Assembly: GCF_004402375.1 (NCBI RefSeq)
Contig: NZ_SOGJ01000022.1
Span: 151,505 to 200,606 of the forward strand
DNA from: Cryobacterium breve
GTDB lineage: Bacteria > Actinomycetota > Actinomycetes > Actinomycetales > Microbacteriaceae
Length of the DNA stretch: 49,102 bases
Direction: 5' to 3'
Under the pieces are notes generated by a model. The model had not been told where the DNA came from. It searched no databases and saw only the letters and a program-made list of their open reading frames with translations. Both the position numbers and the translations under genes were made by a program. Below are positions 34,413 to 42,626 of this stretch, piece by piece (the stretch's first letter is position 1; each line of letters begins with the position of its first letter).

Positions 34413-35246
34413 TTACGCCCGCGGGTCGGTCATGAAGTCCTCGAAAAGTTTCGCCAGGATGGGCTCGCAGGCCCGGTAGAGGTCAGGTGCCCCGGCCAAA
34501 AGCAGGTCGAGGCCTTCCCGGTCGGCCCCGAAACCTCCGACCTGGGCTCCGGCCTCCCGCGCCATCAGCACGCCCGCGGCGTGGTCCCAGGGGTTCAGCC
34601 CGCGCTCGTAGTACAGGTTCAACCGTCCGGCGGCGAGCGAGCACAGGTCGAGTGCGGCCGACCCCATCCGACGAATATCGCGCACCTGGCCGATCAGCCC
34701 CCGCACCACATCCGCCTGCCGCTCCCTCTCGGCCGCGCGATAGGAGAAGCCGGTTCCCAATAACGCCAGCGACAACGGCACGGCCGCCGCCACCTGCAGC
34801 CGGCGATTACCCAGCCAGGTACCCTCGCCGACTGCCGCGGTGAATAGCTCGTCGCCGGTCGGGTTGTAGACGACGCCGGCCAGTGTGGTCCAGGTGGCCG
34901 GGTCAGGGTCTCCCTCCACAACGGCGATACTGACTGCCCAGAACGGCAGACCGTAGAGGTAGTTGACAGTGCCGTCGATCGGGTCGACGACCCACGTCAA
35001 CCCGGACCTGCCATGCACGGCCGTCGATTCCTCGCCGAGGAACCCGTCATCGGGCCGGGACGTGGCCAGCAGTGCCCGAATCAGCGATTCGGTCTCGCGG
35101 TCGGCCAGGGTAACGATGTCCTCCGGGGAGGACTTCGACGCCGCGAGCTGCACCCCCTCGGATCGCCGCCGGGCCGCAAATTCCCCCGCGGCGAGCGCGG
35201 TGTCCTGGGCGAGGCGAAGCAAGGCGGTGGAGACACGGGTGGCCAT
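34413..35246 (-). CDS. Inositol monophosphatase-family phosphatase (possibly histidinol-phosphatase)
   Basis: 277 residues. The Mg2+-binding motifs are intact: GEES (about residue 71), WVVDPIDGTVNY (about 85-96) and NPWDHAAGVLMAREAG (about 219-234). The family hydrolyses inositol-1-phosphate, fructose-1,6-bisphosphate, PAP or histidinol phosphate. Actinobacterial HisN-type histidinol-phosphatases belong here too, so the substrate is open. It lies 32 bp downstream of the tRNA-Tyr gene on the same strand. Confidence 0.88.
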   Translation of the reverse strand: MATRVSTALLRLAQDTALAAGEFAARRRSEGVQLAASKSSPEDIVTLADRETESLIRALLATSRPDDGFLGEESTAVHGRSGLTWVVDPIDGTVNYLYGLPFWAVSIAVVEGDPDPATWTTLAGVVYNPTGDELFTAAVGEGTWLGNRRLQVAAAVPLSLALLGTGFSYRAAERERQADVVRGLIGQVRDIRRMGSAALDLCSLAAGRLNLYYERGLNPWDHAAGVLMAREAGAQVGGFGADREGLDLLLAGAPDLYRACEPILAKLFEDFMTDPRA

Positions 35247-35277
35247 GACTCAACGCTAGGTGATGCAGAAGTAAGAG

Positions 35278-35359
35278 TGGCAAGTGAGGGATTCGAACCC
35301 CCGAAGTCTAAGACGGCTGATTTACAGTCAGATCCCTTTGGCCACTTGGGTAACTTGCC
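35278..35359 (-). tRNA. tRNA-Tyr (anticodon GUA)
   Basis: 82-nt gene with acceptor GGCAAGT/ACTTGCC, discriminator A, anticodon stem CTGA/TCAG region with loop CTGTAAA, a long variable arm (class II tRNA) and T-arm GGGGG-TTCGAAT-CCCTC with one mismatch. Long variable arm plus GUA anticodon is diagnostic for bacterial tRNA-Tyr. It is the first gene of the transcript that includes the phosphatase, or a separate unit. Confidence 0.93.
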
Positions 35360-35517
35360 AATACGCACCCGACCATATGCAGAACACGTGACCGGAGACG
35401 CTCAGACAGAATACAAGGTTTTGTGTCCCAGTGAGAAATCAACGTGCGCGACGGGCGTGTATCGGTCGGTCGTTATGATCGGAGAGGGCATATTTTTCAT
35501 ACTGTGAGGGAATCCAG

Positions 35518-36534
35518 ATGGTCGGCATCGATGAGGTCGCACGTCATGCCGGCGTGTCCACGGCCACGGTGTCGCGCGCTCTGAGCGGCAACGGCCCCGT
35601 GTCGCCGGCCACCCGACTGAAAGTAGAGGCCTCGGCCGGAGAACTCGGCTATGTCGTGTCCTCCACCGCCTCGAGCCTCGCCTCGGGCCGGATGAAGAAC
35701 ATCGGTGTTGTCGTCCCGTTCCTCGATCGCTGGTTCTTCTCCAGCGTCGTCGAAGGCGCCCAGCGGGCTCTGCTCCGCAACGGCTACGACCTCACCCTCT
35801 ACAGCCTGACCGGTGGCAAGGCCGAGCGGCGCAGCGTGTTCGAGCATTTCCTGCTGCGTCAGCGGGTGGATGCCGTGATCTCCATTTCCCTCGAGCTCAC
35901 GGAAGGCGAGGTGGCCCGGCTCCATGCCCTCGAGAAGCCGCTCGTCGGTGTCGGCGGCCCCATCCAGGGCGTGCGCACTCTCACGGTGGACGATGTCGCC
36001 ATCGCTCAGCACGCGACCGAGCACCTGCTCGCCCTCGGCCACACCCGCATCGCGCATCTCGGCGGCAACAAGGACCTCGACCTGGACTTCCACCTGCCCA
36101 CAAACCGCAGGGTCGGTTACGAACGCGCCCTCGAGGCGGCCGGAATCGCTCCCGACCCGGCCTTGTTCATGGCTGCCGACTTCACCATGCGAGGCGGCTA
36201 CCAGGCGGCGAAGCAGCTCCTCGGCAGCCCGCACAACCGGCCGACGGCGGTTTTCGCGGCGTCTGACGAGATGGCGATCGGCACCATCCTCGCCGCCCGC
36301 GACCTCGGGCTCGTCGTGCCGCGGGACGTCTCGGTGGTCGGGGTCGACGACTACGACCTGGCCGATTTCTTCGGCCTGACCACGATCGCGCAGTTCCCGC
36401 AGGGGCAGGGCGAGAGTGCCGTCGAGATCCTGCTCGACCAGCTGCGTCCCGGGCAGAACCAGCTCACCGACCTCAACACGCCCATGCCGTTCGAGCTCCT
36501 GGTGCGGTCCAGCACGGCACGACCCGGCGAATAG
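35518..36534 (+). CDS. LacI-family transcriptional regulator (candidate maltose regulator)
   Basis: 338 residues. The HTH is [20 protein letters not shown] (residues 2-21), followed by hinge [18 protein letters not shown]. The PBP1-like effector domain has [26 protein letters not shown] and ending features [19 protein letters not shown] and [10 protein letters not shown]. The central Leu/Ala hinge predicts binding to a CG-centred palindrome like those at 30070 and 30167, 5 kb away. No sugar gene is adjacent, so pairing with the mal locus is inference. GAGGGA lies before the ATG. Confidence 0.92.
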   Translation: MVGIDEVARHAGVSTATVSRALSGNGPVSPATRLKVEASAGELGYVVSSTASSLASGRMKNIGVVVPFLDRWFFSSVVEGAQRALLRNGYDLTLYSLTGGKAERRSVFEHFLLRQRVDAVISISLELTEGEVARLHALEKPLVGVGGPIQGVRTLTVDDVAIAQHATEHLLALGHTRIAHLGGNKDLDLDFHLPTNRRVGYERALEAAGIAPDPALFMAADFTMRGGYQAAKQLLGSPHNRPTAVFAASDEMAIGTILAARDLGLVVPRDVSVVGVDDYDLADFFGLTTIAQFPQGQGESAVEILLDQLRPGQNQLTDLNTPMPFELLVRSSTARPGE

Positions 36535-36560
36535 CCCGTCCACTCGGTAGCATTGCAGGC

Positions 36561-37049
36561 ATGGCAGACTCAACGTTCGACATCGTCAGCAAGGTCGACC
36601 CGATGGAGGTCGACAACGCCCTCAACCAGGCCCACAAAGAGGTCGCGCAACGCTACGACTTCAAGAACGTCGGCGCCTCGATCGAGATGAGTGGCGAAAA
36701 GGTACTCATGAAGGCCAACTCCGAGGAGCGCGTGAAAGCAATCCTCGAGGTCTTCGAGTCGAAGCTGATCAAGCGCGGCATCTCCCTGCGCAGCCTCGAC
36801 GCGGGCGACCCGTTCGCGTCGGGCAAGGAATTCCGCATCGAGGCCTCGATGAAAGCCGGGATCGACCAGGAGAACGCGAAGAAGATCAACAAGATCATCC
36901 GGGACGAGGGTCCCAAGGGCGTCAAGAGCCAGATCCAGGGCGACGAGCTGAGGGTCAGCTCGAAGAGCCGTGACGACCTGCAGGCCACCATGTCCCTGCT
37001 CAAGGGCAAAGACCTCGACGTCGCCCTGCAGTTCGTCAACTTCCGCTAG
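36561..37049 (+). CDS. yajQ: YajQ-family nucleotide-binding protein
   Basis: 162 residues, full length. Family marks: [37 protein letters not shown], the [11 protein letters not shown] segment and [20 protein letters not shown]. YajQ proteins bind nucleotides; some members bind c-di-GMP and act with transcription factors, others bind GTP or tRNA. TAGCAT ends seven bases before the ATG, so the transcript may be leaderless. Its end faces the convergent reductase gene across repeat copy 2. Confidence 0.93.
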   Translation: MADSTFDIVSKVDPMEVDNALNQAHKEVAQRYDFKNVGASIEMSGEKVLMKANSEERVKAILEVFESKLIKRGISLRSLDAGDPFASGKEFRIEASMKAGIDQENAKKINKIIRDEGPKGVKSQIQGDELRVSSKSRDDLQATMSLLKGKDLDVALQFVNFR

Positions 37050-37096
37050 TCGCACCGCGGCGTCGCCGCCCCCGGGTGCCTGCCCCGTGCGGCGTG

Positions 37097-37186
37097 CGAA
37101 CCAATTCGACGGAGATTTTTCCGGTTTCGCCACAATTGCGGCTGAAAAACCGTTTCCGCAGGAAAATCTCCGTCGAATTCGTTCGG
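37097..37186. repeat. Dispersed palindromic repeat, copy 2, acting as a likely bidirectional terminator
   Basis: Same 89-bp element as at 7376-7464 plus one matching flanking base. Its arms pair over about 26 bp with one mismatch and one bulge: the left arm starts CGAACCAATTCGACGG and the right ends CCGTCGAATTCGTTCG. The inner ends, with TTTTTCC on the left and GGAAAA on the right, also pair, unlike in copy 1. Located exactly between the convergent ends of yajQ and the reductase gene. Confidence 0.8.
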
Positions 37187-37192
37187 AGCAGG

Positions 37193-38578
37193 TCAGCCCT
37201 GGGCGCGGGAGACCAGCACCATTTCGTCGCGGGGCACGACCTTGATCCGAGTGCGACCCTCGGCAGTGCCGAGTGCGAGCTCATACTGGTCGAGCTTGTG
37301 CCACCCGTCGAGGTTCGTGTACTCGACCCCGCGCTCGTCGAGCAGGGTGACGATGCTCTGCTCCGACGGGGACTCCGGGCGCCACCAGTTGCCGAGGTCG
37401 TTGATCAGGTGCCGCACGGTTTCCATGGCGTCGGACTTCGTGTGGCCGATCAGTCCCACCGGTCCGCGCTTGATCCAGCCGGTCGCGTAGACGCCGTACA
37501 TCTGGGTGTTGGCGCCCTTGGAACCGAACGACGGGTCGCCCTTCCAGAGCACCTGTCCCTCGCGGTTGGGAATCACTCCGTGCTTCTTGTCGAACGGCAC
37601 ACCGGGCAGCGGCGAACCAAAGTAGCCGACCGCGCGGTAGACCGCCTGGATCGGCAGTTCGCGGATCTCCCCGGTGCCGACAACGCCGCCCTGGCCATCC
37701 GGCGCCGTTCGCTCGTAACGGATGGCACCGACCCGGCCGGTTCCGTCGTCGACGATTTCGAGGGGCTTGGCGAAGAAGTGCAGGTGCAGGCGCCGACTGG
37801 CCGTCCCGGCCGGACGCTCCCGCCACTTGTTCAACACCTTGTCGATCACGAAGACCTGCTTGTTGCTGGCCACGGCGTCCCGAGCGGCGTCGTCGTAGTC
37901 GAAGTCCTCGTCGTAAACGACGATGTCCACGTCCGGCAGATCGCCGAGCTCCCGCAGTTCCAGGGGGGTGAACTTCACCGAGGTGGGGCCGCGCCGGCCG
38001 AACACGTGCACATCCGTCACCGCCGAGGCCTTGAGCCCCGCGTAGACGTTAGCCGGGATCTCGGTGCTCAGCAGGTCGTCGGCGTGCTTGGCCAGGATGC
38101 GCGAGACATCCAGTGCCACGTTGCCGTTGCCGATCACGGCGACCTCCCGGGCCTCGAGCGGCCAGGTGCGCGGGAAATCGGGGTGGCCGTCGAACCAGCT
38201 GACGAACCGGGCTGCCCCGTATGACCCTTCGAGGTCGATGCCGGGGATGTCCAGGTCGGCGTCGCGCACGGCTCCGGTCGCGAAGATGACGGCGTTGTAG
38301 TGCTTCTTCAAGTCGTCGAGGGTCACGTCCCGGCCGAACTGCACGTTGCCGAACACACGGATGTCTCCTCGGTCGAGCACGTCGCGCAGAGCCGTGATGA
38401 TGCCCTTGATCCGGGGATGGTCGGGGGCGACGCCGTAGCGCACGAGTCCGTACGGTGCCGGCAGGTGATCGAAGAGGTCGATGGAGACCTCGAAGTTCCG
38501 TTCCGCCTTCAGCAGGATGTCGGCGGCATAGATTCCCGCAGGTCCCGCACCGACAATGGCCAATCGCAACTTGGTCAT
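37193..38578 (-). CDS. fprA: Ferredoxin/adrenodoxin-type NADP+ reductase (FprA-like)
   Basis: 461 residues from the ATG at 38578, which has GAAAGG 6 nt upstream; a longer reading from 38605 lacks support. FAD motif VGAGPAGIYAADILLK (residues 8-23), PYGLVRYGVAPDHPRIKG (about 47-64) and the NADPH motif VIGNGNVALDVSRIL (about 153-167), then GRRGPTSVKFTPLELREL. The match is to mycobacterial FprA and mitochondrial adrenodoxin reductase. It passes electrons between NADPH and ferredoxin. Its gene lies 10 bp downstream of the polyprenyl synthase gene, on the same strand. Confidence 0.93.
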   Translation of the reverse strand: MTKLRLAIVGAGPAGIYAADILLKAERNFEVSIDLFDHLPAPYGLVRYGVAPDHPRIKGIITALRDVLDRGDIRVFGNVQFGRDVTLDDLKKHYNAVIFATGAVRDADLDIPGIDLEGSYGAARFVSWFDGHPDFPRTWPLEAREVAVIGNGNVALDVSRILAKHADDLLSTEIPANVYAGLKASAVTDVHVFGRRGPTSVKFTPLELRELGDLPDVDIVVYDEDFDYDDAARDAVASNKQVFVIDKVLNKWRERPAGTASRRLHLHFFAKPLEIVDDGTGRVGAIRYERTAPDGQGGVVGTGEIRELPIQAVYRAVGYFGSPLPGVPFDKKHGVIPNREGQVLWKGDPSFGSKGANTQMYGVYATGWIKRGPVGLIGHTKSDAMETVRHLINDLGNWWRPESPSEQSIVTLLDERGVEYTNLDGWHKLDQYELALGTAEGRTRIKVVPRDEMVLVSRAQG

Positions 38579-38588
38579 GGAAACCTTT

Positions 38589-39659
38589 CTAACTTGATCG
38601 CTCAACGATCGTGTCGGCGAAGCGGGTGAGCGCCTTCTTGACCGACCCGTGCGGCAGTGCGGCCAGGGCCTCGACCGCTTCCCGGGCCCAGCCGTGCGCC
38701 TCGGCCAGGGTTTGGGCGGTCACATCGTGCTCGCGCAGGGCGGTGATCGCCGAGTCGGCTTCCGGGGTCGCGACACCGTTGCTGGCCATGACGTCGCGTT
38801 CGAGGCGTTCGAGCAGAGCAGCCGCGATCGCGTCGTGCGGGGCGCGCTCACGCAGGCGCAGCAGAGGCAAGGTCGCCACTCCGGCGCGCAGGTCGGTGCC
38901 GGGGACCTTTCCGGTCTCCTCCGGCTGCGGTGAGAGGTCGAGCACGTCGTCAATGAGCTGGAAGGCCACGCCGATCTTCTCGCCGAACGCGATCACGGGC
39001 TGTTCGTACTCGGCGGGGGCGTCGGAGAAGATGATGCCGGCCTGGGCGGCCGCGGCGATCAGCGAACCGGTCTTGTCGGCGAGCACCTGGATGTAGTGAT
39101 CCACCGGGTCCTGGCCGGGCTGCGCCCCGACGGTCTCGTGAAGCTGGCCGAGCACGAGACGCTCGAAGGTGTCGGCCTGCAAACGGATGGCCCGCTCTCC
39201 CAACCGTGCCATCAGCTGGTTCGCGCGGGCAAAGAGCAGATCCCCGGTCAGGATCGCGACCGAGTTGCCCCACACCGTCTGGGCGCTCGGCACCCCGCGG
39301 CGCTTGTCCGAGTCGTCCATCACGTCGTCATGGTAGAGCGAGGCCAGGTGGGTGATCTCGATCGCGGTTGCCGCGGTGATGACGTCGGCGTGGTTGCCGC
39401 TGCCAAGGTGTGCGGTGAGCAGCGCCAGCATGGGGCGGACGCGCTTGCCGCCGGCCTTGAGCAGGTAACGGCTGGTGACGTTCGCGATCTCATCGGCGAA
39501 GGTGACCTCGGCGAGCAGGCTGGCCTCGACCTGGTCGATGCCCGCGTCGATCCCGGCGGCCAGGCCGCGGTCCTCGGCAGTGGAGAAAATTCGATCGCTG
39601 AGGCCGAGCTGACTCGTCACGGACGCGCCGCGACGGAACAGGGGCATGCTCGGTTTCAC
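38589..39659 (-). CDS. Long-chain polyprenyl diphosphate synthase (menaquinone side chain)
   Basis: Up to 356 residues from the GTG at 39659; an ATG at 39647 is an alternative. First Asp-rich motif YHDDVMDDSDKRR (about residues 110-122), GGKRVRPML (about 70-78) and second Asp-rich motif QLIDDVLDLSPQPEETGK (about 234-251) are all intact. These mark an all-trans polyprenyl synthase of the hepta- to decaprenyl class that elongates FPP/GGPP with IPP. Next to menG, it most likely makes the menaquinone tail, whose length is not readable by eye. It follows menG on the same strand. Confidence 0.92.
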   Translation of the reverse strand: MKPSMPLFRRGASVTSQLGLSDRIFSTAEDRGLAAGIDAGIDQVEASLLAEVTFADEIANVTSRYLLKAGGKRVRPMLALLTAHLGSGNHADVITAATAIEITHLASLYHDDVMDDSDKRRGVPSAQTVWGNSVAILTGDLLFARANQLMARLGERAIRLQADTFERLVLGQLHETVGAQPGQDPVDHYIQVLADKTGSLIAAAAQAGIIFSDAPAEYEQPVIAFGEKIGVAFQLIDDVLDLSPQPEETGKVPGTDLRAGVATLPLLRLRERAPHDAIAAALLERLERDVMASNGVATPEADSAITALREHDVTAQTLAEAHGWAREAVEALAALPHGSVKKALTRFADTIVERSS

Positions 39660-39691
39660 TCTGTCAGCCTATCGATCGGATCTGGGAGGAT

Positions 39692-40417
39692 TCAGGACGG
39701 GACGATGGACGCACCTGCCGGCTTGACGCCGCGATGCAGTGCCACGATACCCAGGGTCAGGTTGCGGTAGGCGACGGAGTCGAAGCCCGCGTCGCGCAGC
39801 CAGGCGCTGAGGGTGGACTGGTTCGGCCACGCCGCGATCGACTCGCCCAGGTAGTCGTAGGCCTCCGCGTTCGACGACGCGAGCTTCACGACCAGCGGCA
39901 TCACGTGGTTGAGATAGGCGAAGTAGCTCACCCGGATCGGTGCGAGCGGCGGCGTGGAGAACTCGCAGATCACGACGCGCCCGCCGGGCTTGGTCACCCG
40001 GTAGAACTCGGCCAGGGCCTTCTTGGGCTCGACAACATTGCGCAGGCCGAAGGAGATGGTCACGGCGTCGAATTCGTTGTCGGAGAACGGCAGCGCCGTG
40101 GCGTCGGCCTGCACGAATTCGACCTGCGGGTTGTCGGCGTGACGCTCGCGTCCGACGGCGATCATGCCTTCGGAGAAATCGGCGGCCACGACGTGCGCAC
40201 CCGTTTTCGTCAGGGCGACGCTGGAGGTGCCCGTTCCGGCGGCGATGTCGAGGATGCGTTCGCCGCGTTGCGGGTTCACGGCACGGGTCGCGGCCATCCG
40301 CCAGAGAGCGGCGTTGCCGACCGACAGCATCGCGTTCGTGCGATCGTAATGGGTGGAGACCTGATCGAACATGGCAGCGACCTGCTCGGGCTGCTTATTA
40401 AGGTCTGCTCTACTCAC
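39692..40417 (-). CDS. menG: Demethylmenaquinone methyltransferase (MenG/UbiE)
   Basis: 241 residues from the GTG at 40417. UbiE signatures: MFDQVSTHYDRTNAMLSVG (about 15-33), SAM motif ILDIAAGTGTSSVAL (about 55-69), VTISFGLRNVVEPKKAL (about 119-135) and GGRVVICEFSTP. It performs the last methylation of menaquinone. A TAGACT hexamer ends six bases before the GTG, suggesting a leaderless mRNA. It is divergent from menF and upstream of the polyprenyl synthase and reductase genes. Confidence 0.94.
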   Translation of the reverse strand: MSRADLNKQPEQVAAMFDQVSTHYDRTNAMLSVGNAALWRMAATRAVNPQRGERILDIAAGTGTSSVALTKTGAHVVAADFSEGMIAVGRERHADNPQVEFVQADATALPFSDNEFDAVTISFGLRNVVEPKKALAEFYRVTKPGGRVVICEFSTPPLAPIRVSYFAYLNHVMPLVVKLASSNAEAYDYLGESIAAWPNQSTLSAWLRDAGFDSVAYRNLTLGIVALHRGVKPAGASIVPS

Positions 40418-40423
40418 TCACTC

Positions 40424-40476
40424 AGTCTAGATTGCCCACGGACGCGCGGGGCGCTCCACAGCCGCTGGCATAGGCT
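40424..40476. promoter_or_regulatory. Divergent menG/menF -10 elements
   Basis: Minus-strand TAGACT (complement of 40424-40429) precedes menG by 6 nt and plus-strand TAGGCT (40471-40476) precedes the menF GTG by 6 nt. No -35 matching TTGACA is visible on either side, so both may rely on activators or be weak. Confidence 0.45.
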
Positions 40477-40482
40477 GTGCAG

Positions 40483-41715
40483 GTGAATGCTCAGGCTCTA
40501 TCGGTTGAAACCACCCCCATCGCCGACATCCGCCAATTGATTCTTCTGCTCGACACCCGCGAACCGCTCCTGTGGATGCGTCGCAACCAGGGTCTGGCCG
40601 GCATCGGTACGGCGTTGCGGCTCGAGTTCACCGGCGGGACCCGACTCACGGATGCCGCCGCCGCCTGGCGCGAGGTCGCCGCCGCCGCCACCGTGACCGA
40701 CCCGATCGGCCGCACAGGCACCGGACTGCTCGCCTTCGGGGCATTCGCCTTCGACGCCTCCTCTGACCAGACCAGTGTGCTGATCGTGCCGCAGGTCATC
40801 ATCGGGCGCGACGACGGCCAGTGCTGGGTCACCCGCATCTGGCCCACGGGCAGCACGCCGCCGGATATCCCCCTCGCCCTGCGTCCGCTCGGCACCGAGT
40901 ACCGCATCAGGCTCCTGCCTGGGGCGCTTCCTCCCGACGGCTACCGCGCTGCGGTCGGCGACGCGGTCTCCCGCATCGCCGAGGGCGACCTCAACAAGGT
41001 CGTTCTGGCCCGCGACCTGGTCGGGCGCCTGCCGGCCGAGTCCGACCTGCGCCGAGCCATCAGCGAACTGGCGCTGGGCTATCCCGACTGCTGGACGTAC
41101 GCGGTCGACGGCCTCGTCGGCTCCAGCCCGGAGACCCTCATCCGCGCCGACCACGGTGAGGTCAACGCGCGCGTGCTGGCCGGCACCATGTCACGCGGCG
41201 CGGATGCCGCCTCCGACCTGGAGGCGGCTCTCCAGTTGGCCACGTCGGCCAAGGACGGCGACGAGCACGCCTTCGCGGTGCAGAGCGTGCTCGCCTCGCT
41301 GCGCCCGCACACCTCGCACCTCACCACCAGCGAAATCCCGTTCACCGTGAAGTTGCCGAACCTCTGGCACCTGGCGACGGATGTCGAAGGCACCCTCAGT
41401 GACGGATCGAACTCCCTCGACCTGATCGCCGCCATGCACCCGACGGCCGCGGTCGCGGGAACGCCCACCGAGGCTGCGCTCGCCCTGATCCGTGAGCTCG
41501 AGCCGTTCGACCGTGGTCGCTACGCCGGCCCCGTGGGCTGGGTCGGCGCCGACGGCGACGGCGAGTGGGCCATCGCCCTGCGCTGCGCTCAGGTCAGCCC
41601 GGCCGGCGGCGTCACGGCCTACGCGGGCTGCGGAATCGTCCTGGACTCCGAACCCGAGCGCGAACTCGCGGAAACACGGATGAAGTTCCGCCCCGTCGTC
41701 GAAGCCTTCGGCTGA
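40483..41715 (+). CDS. menF: Isochorismate synthase (MenF)
   Basis: About 410 residues from the GTG at 40483, six bases after TAGGCT; a GTG at 40477 is possible. The chorismate-binding domain has GDLNKVVLARDL (about 169-180), SSPETLI, AGTMSRGAD, HPTAAVAGTPTEAALALI (about 325-342) and EPFDRGRYAGPVGW. It converts chorismate to isochorismate, the first menaquinone step. Entry to siderophore synthesis is a possible alternative, but the surrounding men genes favour menaquinone. Confidence 0.93.
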   Translation: MNAQALSVETTPIADIRQLILLLDTREPLLWMRRNQGLAGIGTALRLEFTGGTRLTDAAAAWREVAAAATVTDPIGRTGTGLLAFGAFAFDASSDQTSVLIVPQVIIGRDDGQCWVTRIWPTGSTPPDIPLALRPLGTEYRIRLLPGALPPDGYRAAVGDAVSRIAEGDLNKVVLARDLVGRLPAESDLRRAISELALGYPDCWTYAVDGLVGSSPETLIRADHGEVNARVLAGTMSRGADAASDLEAALQLATSAKDGDEHAFAVQSVLASLRPHTSHLTTSEIPFTVKLPNLWHLATDVEGTLSDGSNSLDLIAAMHPTAAVAGTPTEAALALIRELEPFDRGRYAGPVGWVGADGDGEWAIALRCAQVSPAGGVTAYAGCGIVLDSEPERELAETRMKFRPVVEAFG

Positions 41716-41724
41716 GCTGAAACG

Positions 41725-42591
41725 TCAGGTGGCGGCGAGGCGGGCCTTCTCGGCCTCGACGTCGAAAGTCGCTGGCGGCCAGGACAGGTTCAGGCGCTGC
41801 AGGGCGTCGATGAGCAGGTGCTGCACGGCCAGGCGGGCGTACCACTTCTTCTCGGCCGGCACCACGAACCAGGGAGCGGCGTCGTTCGACGTGCGTTCAA
41901 GGGCGATCTGGTAGGCCTGCTGGTAGGCAGGCCACTGCATCCGTTCGTCGATGTCGCCAGGGTTGTACTTCCAGTGCTTGTCGGGTCGTTCCAGCCGCTC
42001 GGCCAGGCGTAACTTCTGGTTGTCCGAGCCGATGTGAAGCATGACCTTGACGATGGTGGTGCCCGCGTCGACGAGTTCTTGCTCGAACCGGTTGATCAGT
42101 CCGTAGCGCGCCTCGATCTCTGCCTCCGGGGCCAGCGCGCGCACGCGGCCGACGAGCACGTCCTCGTAGTGCGACCGGTCGAAGACGCCGATCAGCCCGG
42201 CGTCGGGCAGCCGTTTGCGCACCCGCCAGAGAAAGTCGTGGGCCCGCTCCTCGTCGGTGGGCGCCTTGAACGCATGCAGACGGATGCCCTGGGGGTCGAC
42301 GGCACCGACGACGTGGCGCACGACGCCACCTTTGCCGGCCGTGTCCATGGCCTGCAGCACGAGGAGCACCCTGCGCGGGTCTCCGGACCGACTGTTGGCA
42401 AAAAGTCTCTCCTGCAGATCCGACAACACGCCCACCCCGCTGGCGAGGGCCTCGTCGGCGTTGTCCTTGGCCACTCCGTCGAAGCCCGGCGTGGAGCCGG
42501 GATCCACGTCCGCGAGCCGGAACCCGGGCGCCACCCGCAGCAGCGCCCTCGGTTCCCCGGCCCAGAATTCCTGCTCACTGCGTTCTGCCAT
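41725..42591 (-). CDS. Polyphosphate kinase 2 (PPK2) family
   Basis: 288 residues. The PPK2 core shows Walker A AMDTAGKGGVVRHV (about 81-94), lid region FKAPTDEERAHDFLWRV (about 108-124) and Walker B FDRSHYEDVLVGRV (about 137-150). This class transfers phosphate between polyphosphate and nucleoside mono- or diphosphates; the class I-III assignment is not certain by eye. It is convergent with menF and interrupts the menaquinone cluster. Confidence 0.92.
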   Translation of the reverse strand: MAERSEQEFWAGEPRALLRVAPGFRLADVDPGSTPGFDGVAKDNADEALASGVGVLSDLQERLFANSRSGDPRRVLLVLQAMDTAGKGGVVRHVVGAVDPQGIRLHAFKAPTDEERAHDFLWRVRKRLPDAGLIGVFDRSHYEDVLVGRVRALAPEAEIEARYGLINRFEQELVDAGTTIVKVMLHIGSDNQKLRLAERLERPDKHWKYNPGDIDERMQWPAYQQAYQIALERTSNDAAPWFVVPAEKKWYARLAVQHLLIDALQRLNLSWPPATFDVEAEKARLAAT

Positions 42592-42626
42592 GATGCGCCT
42601 TTCGTGGTCTATCGAACCGGAGTGGT

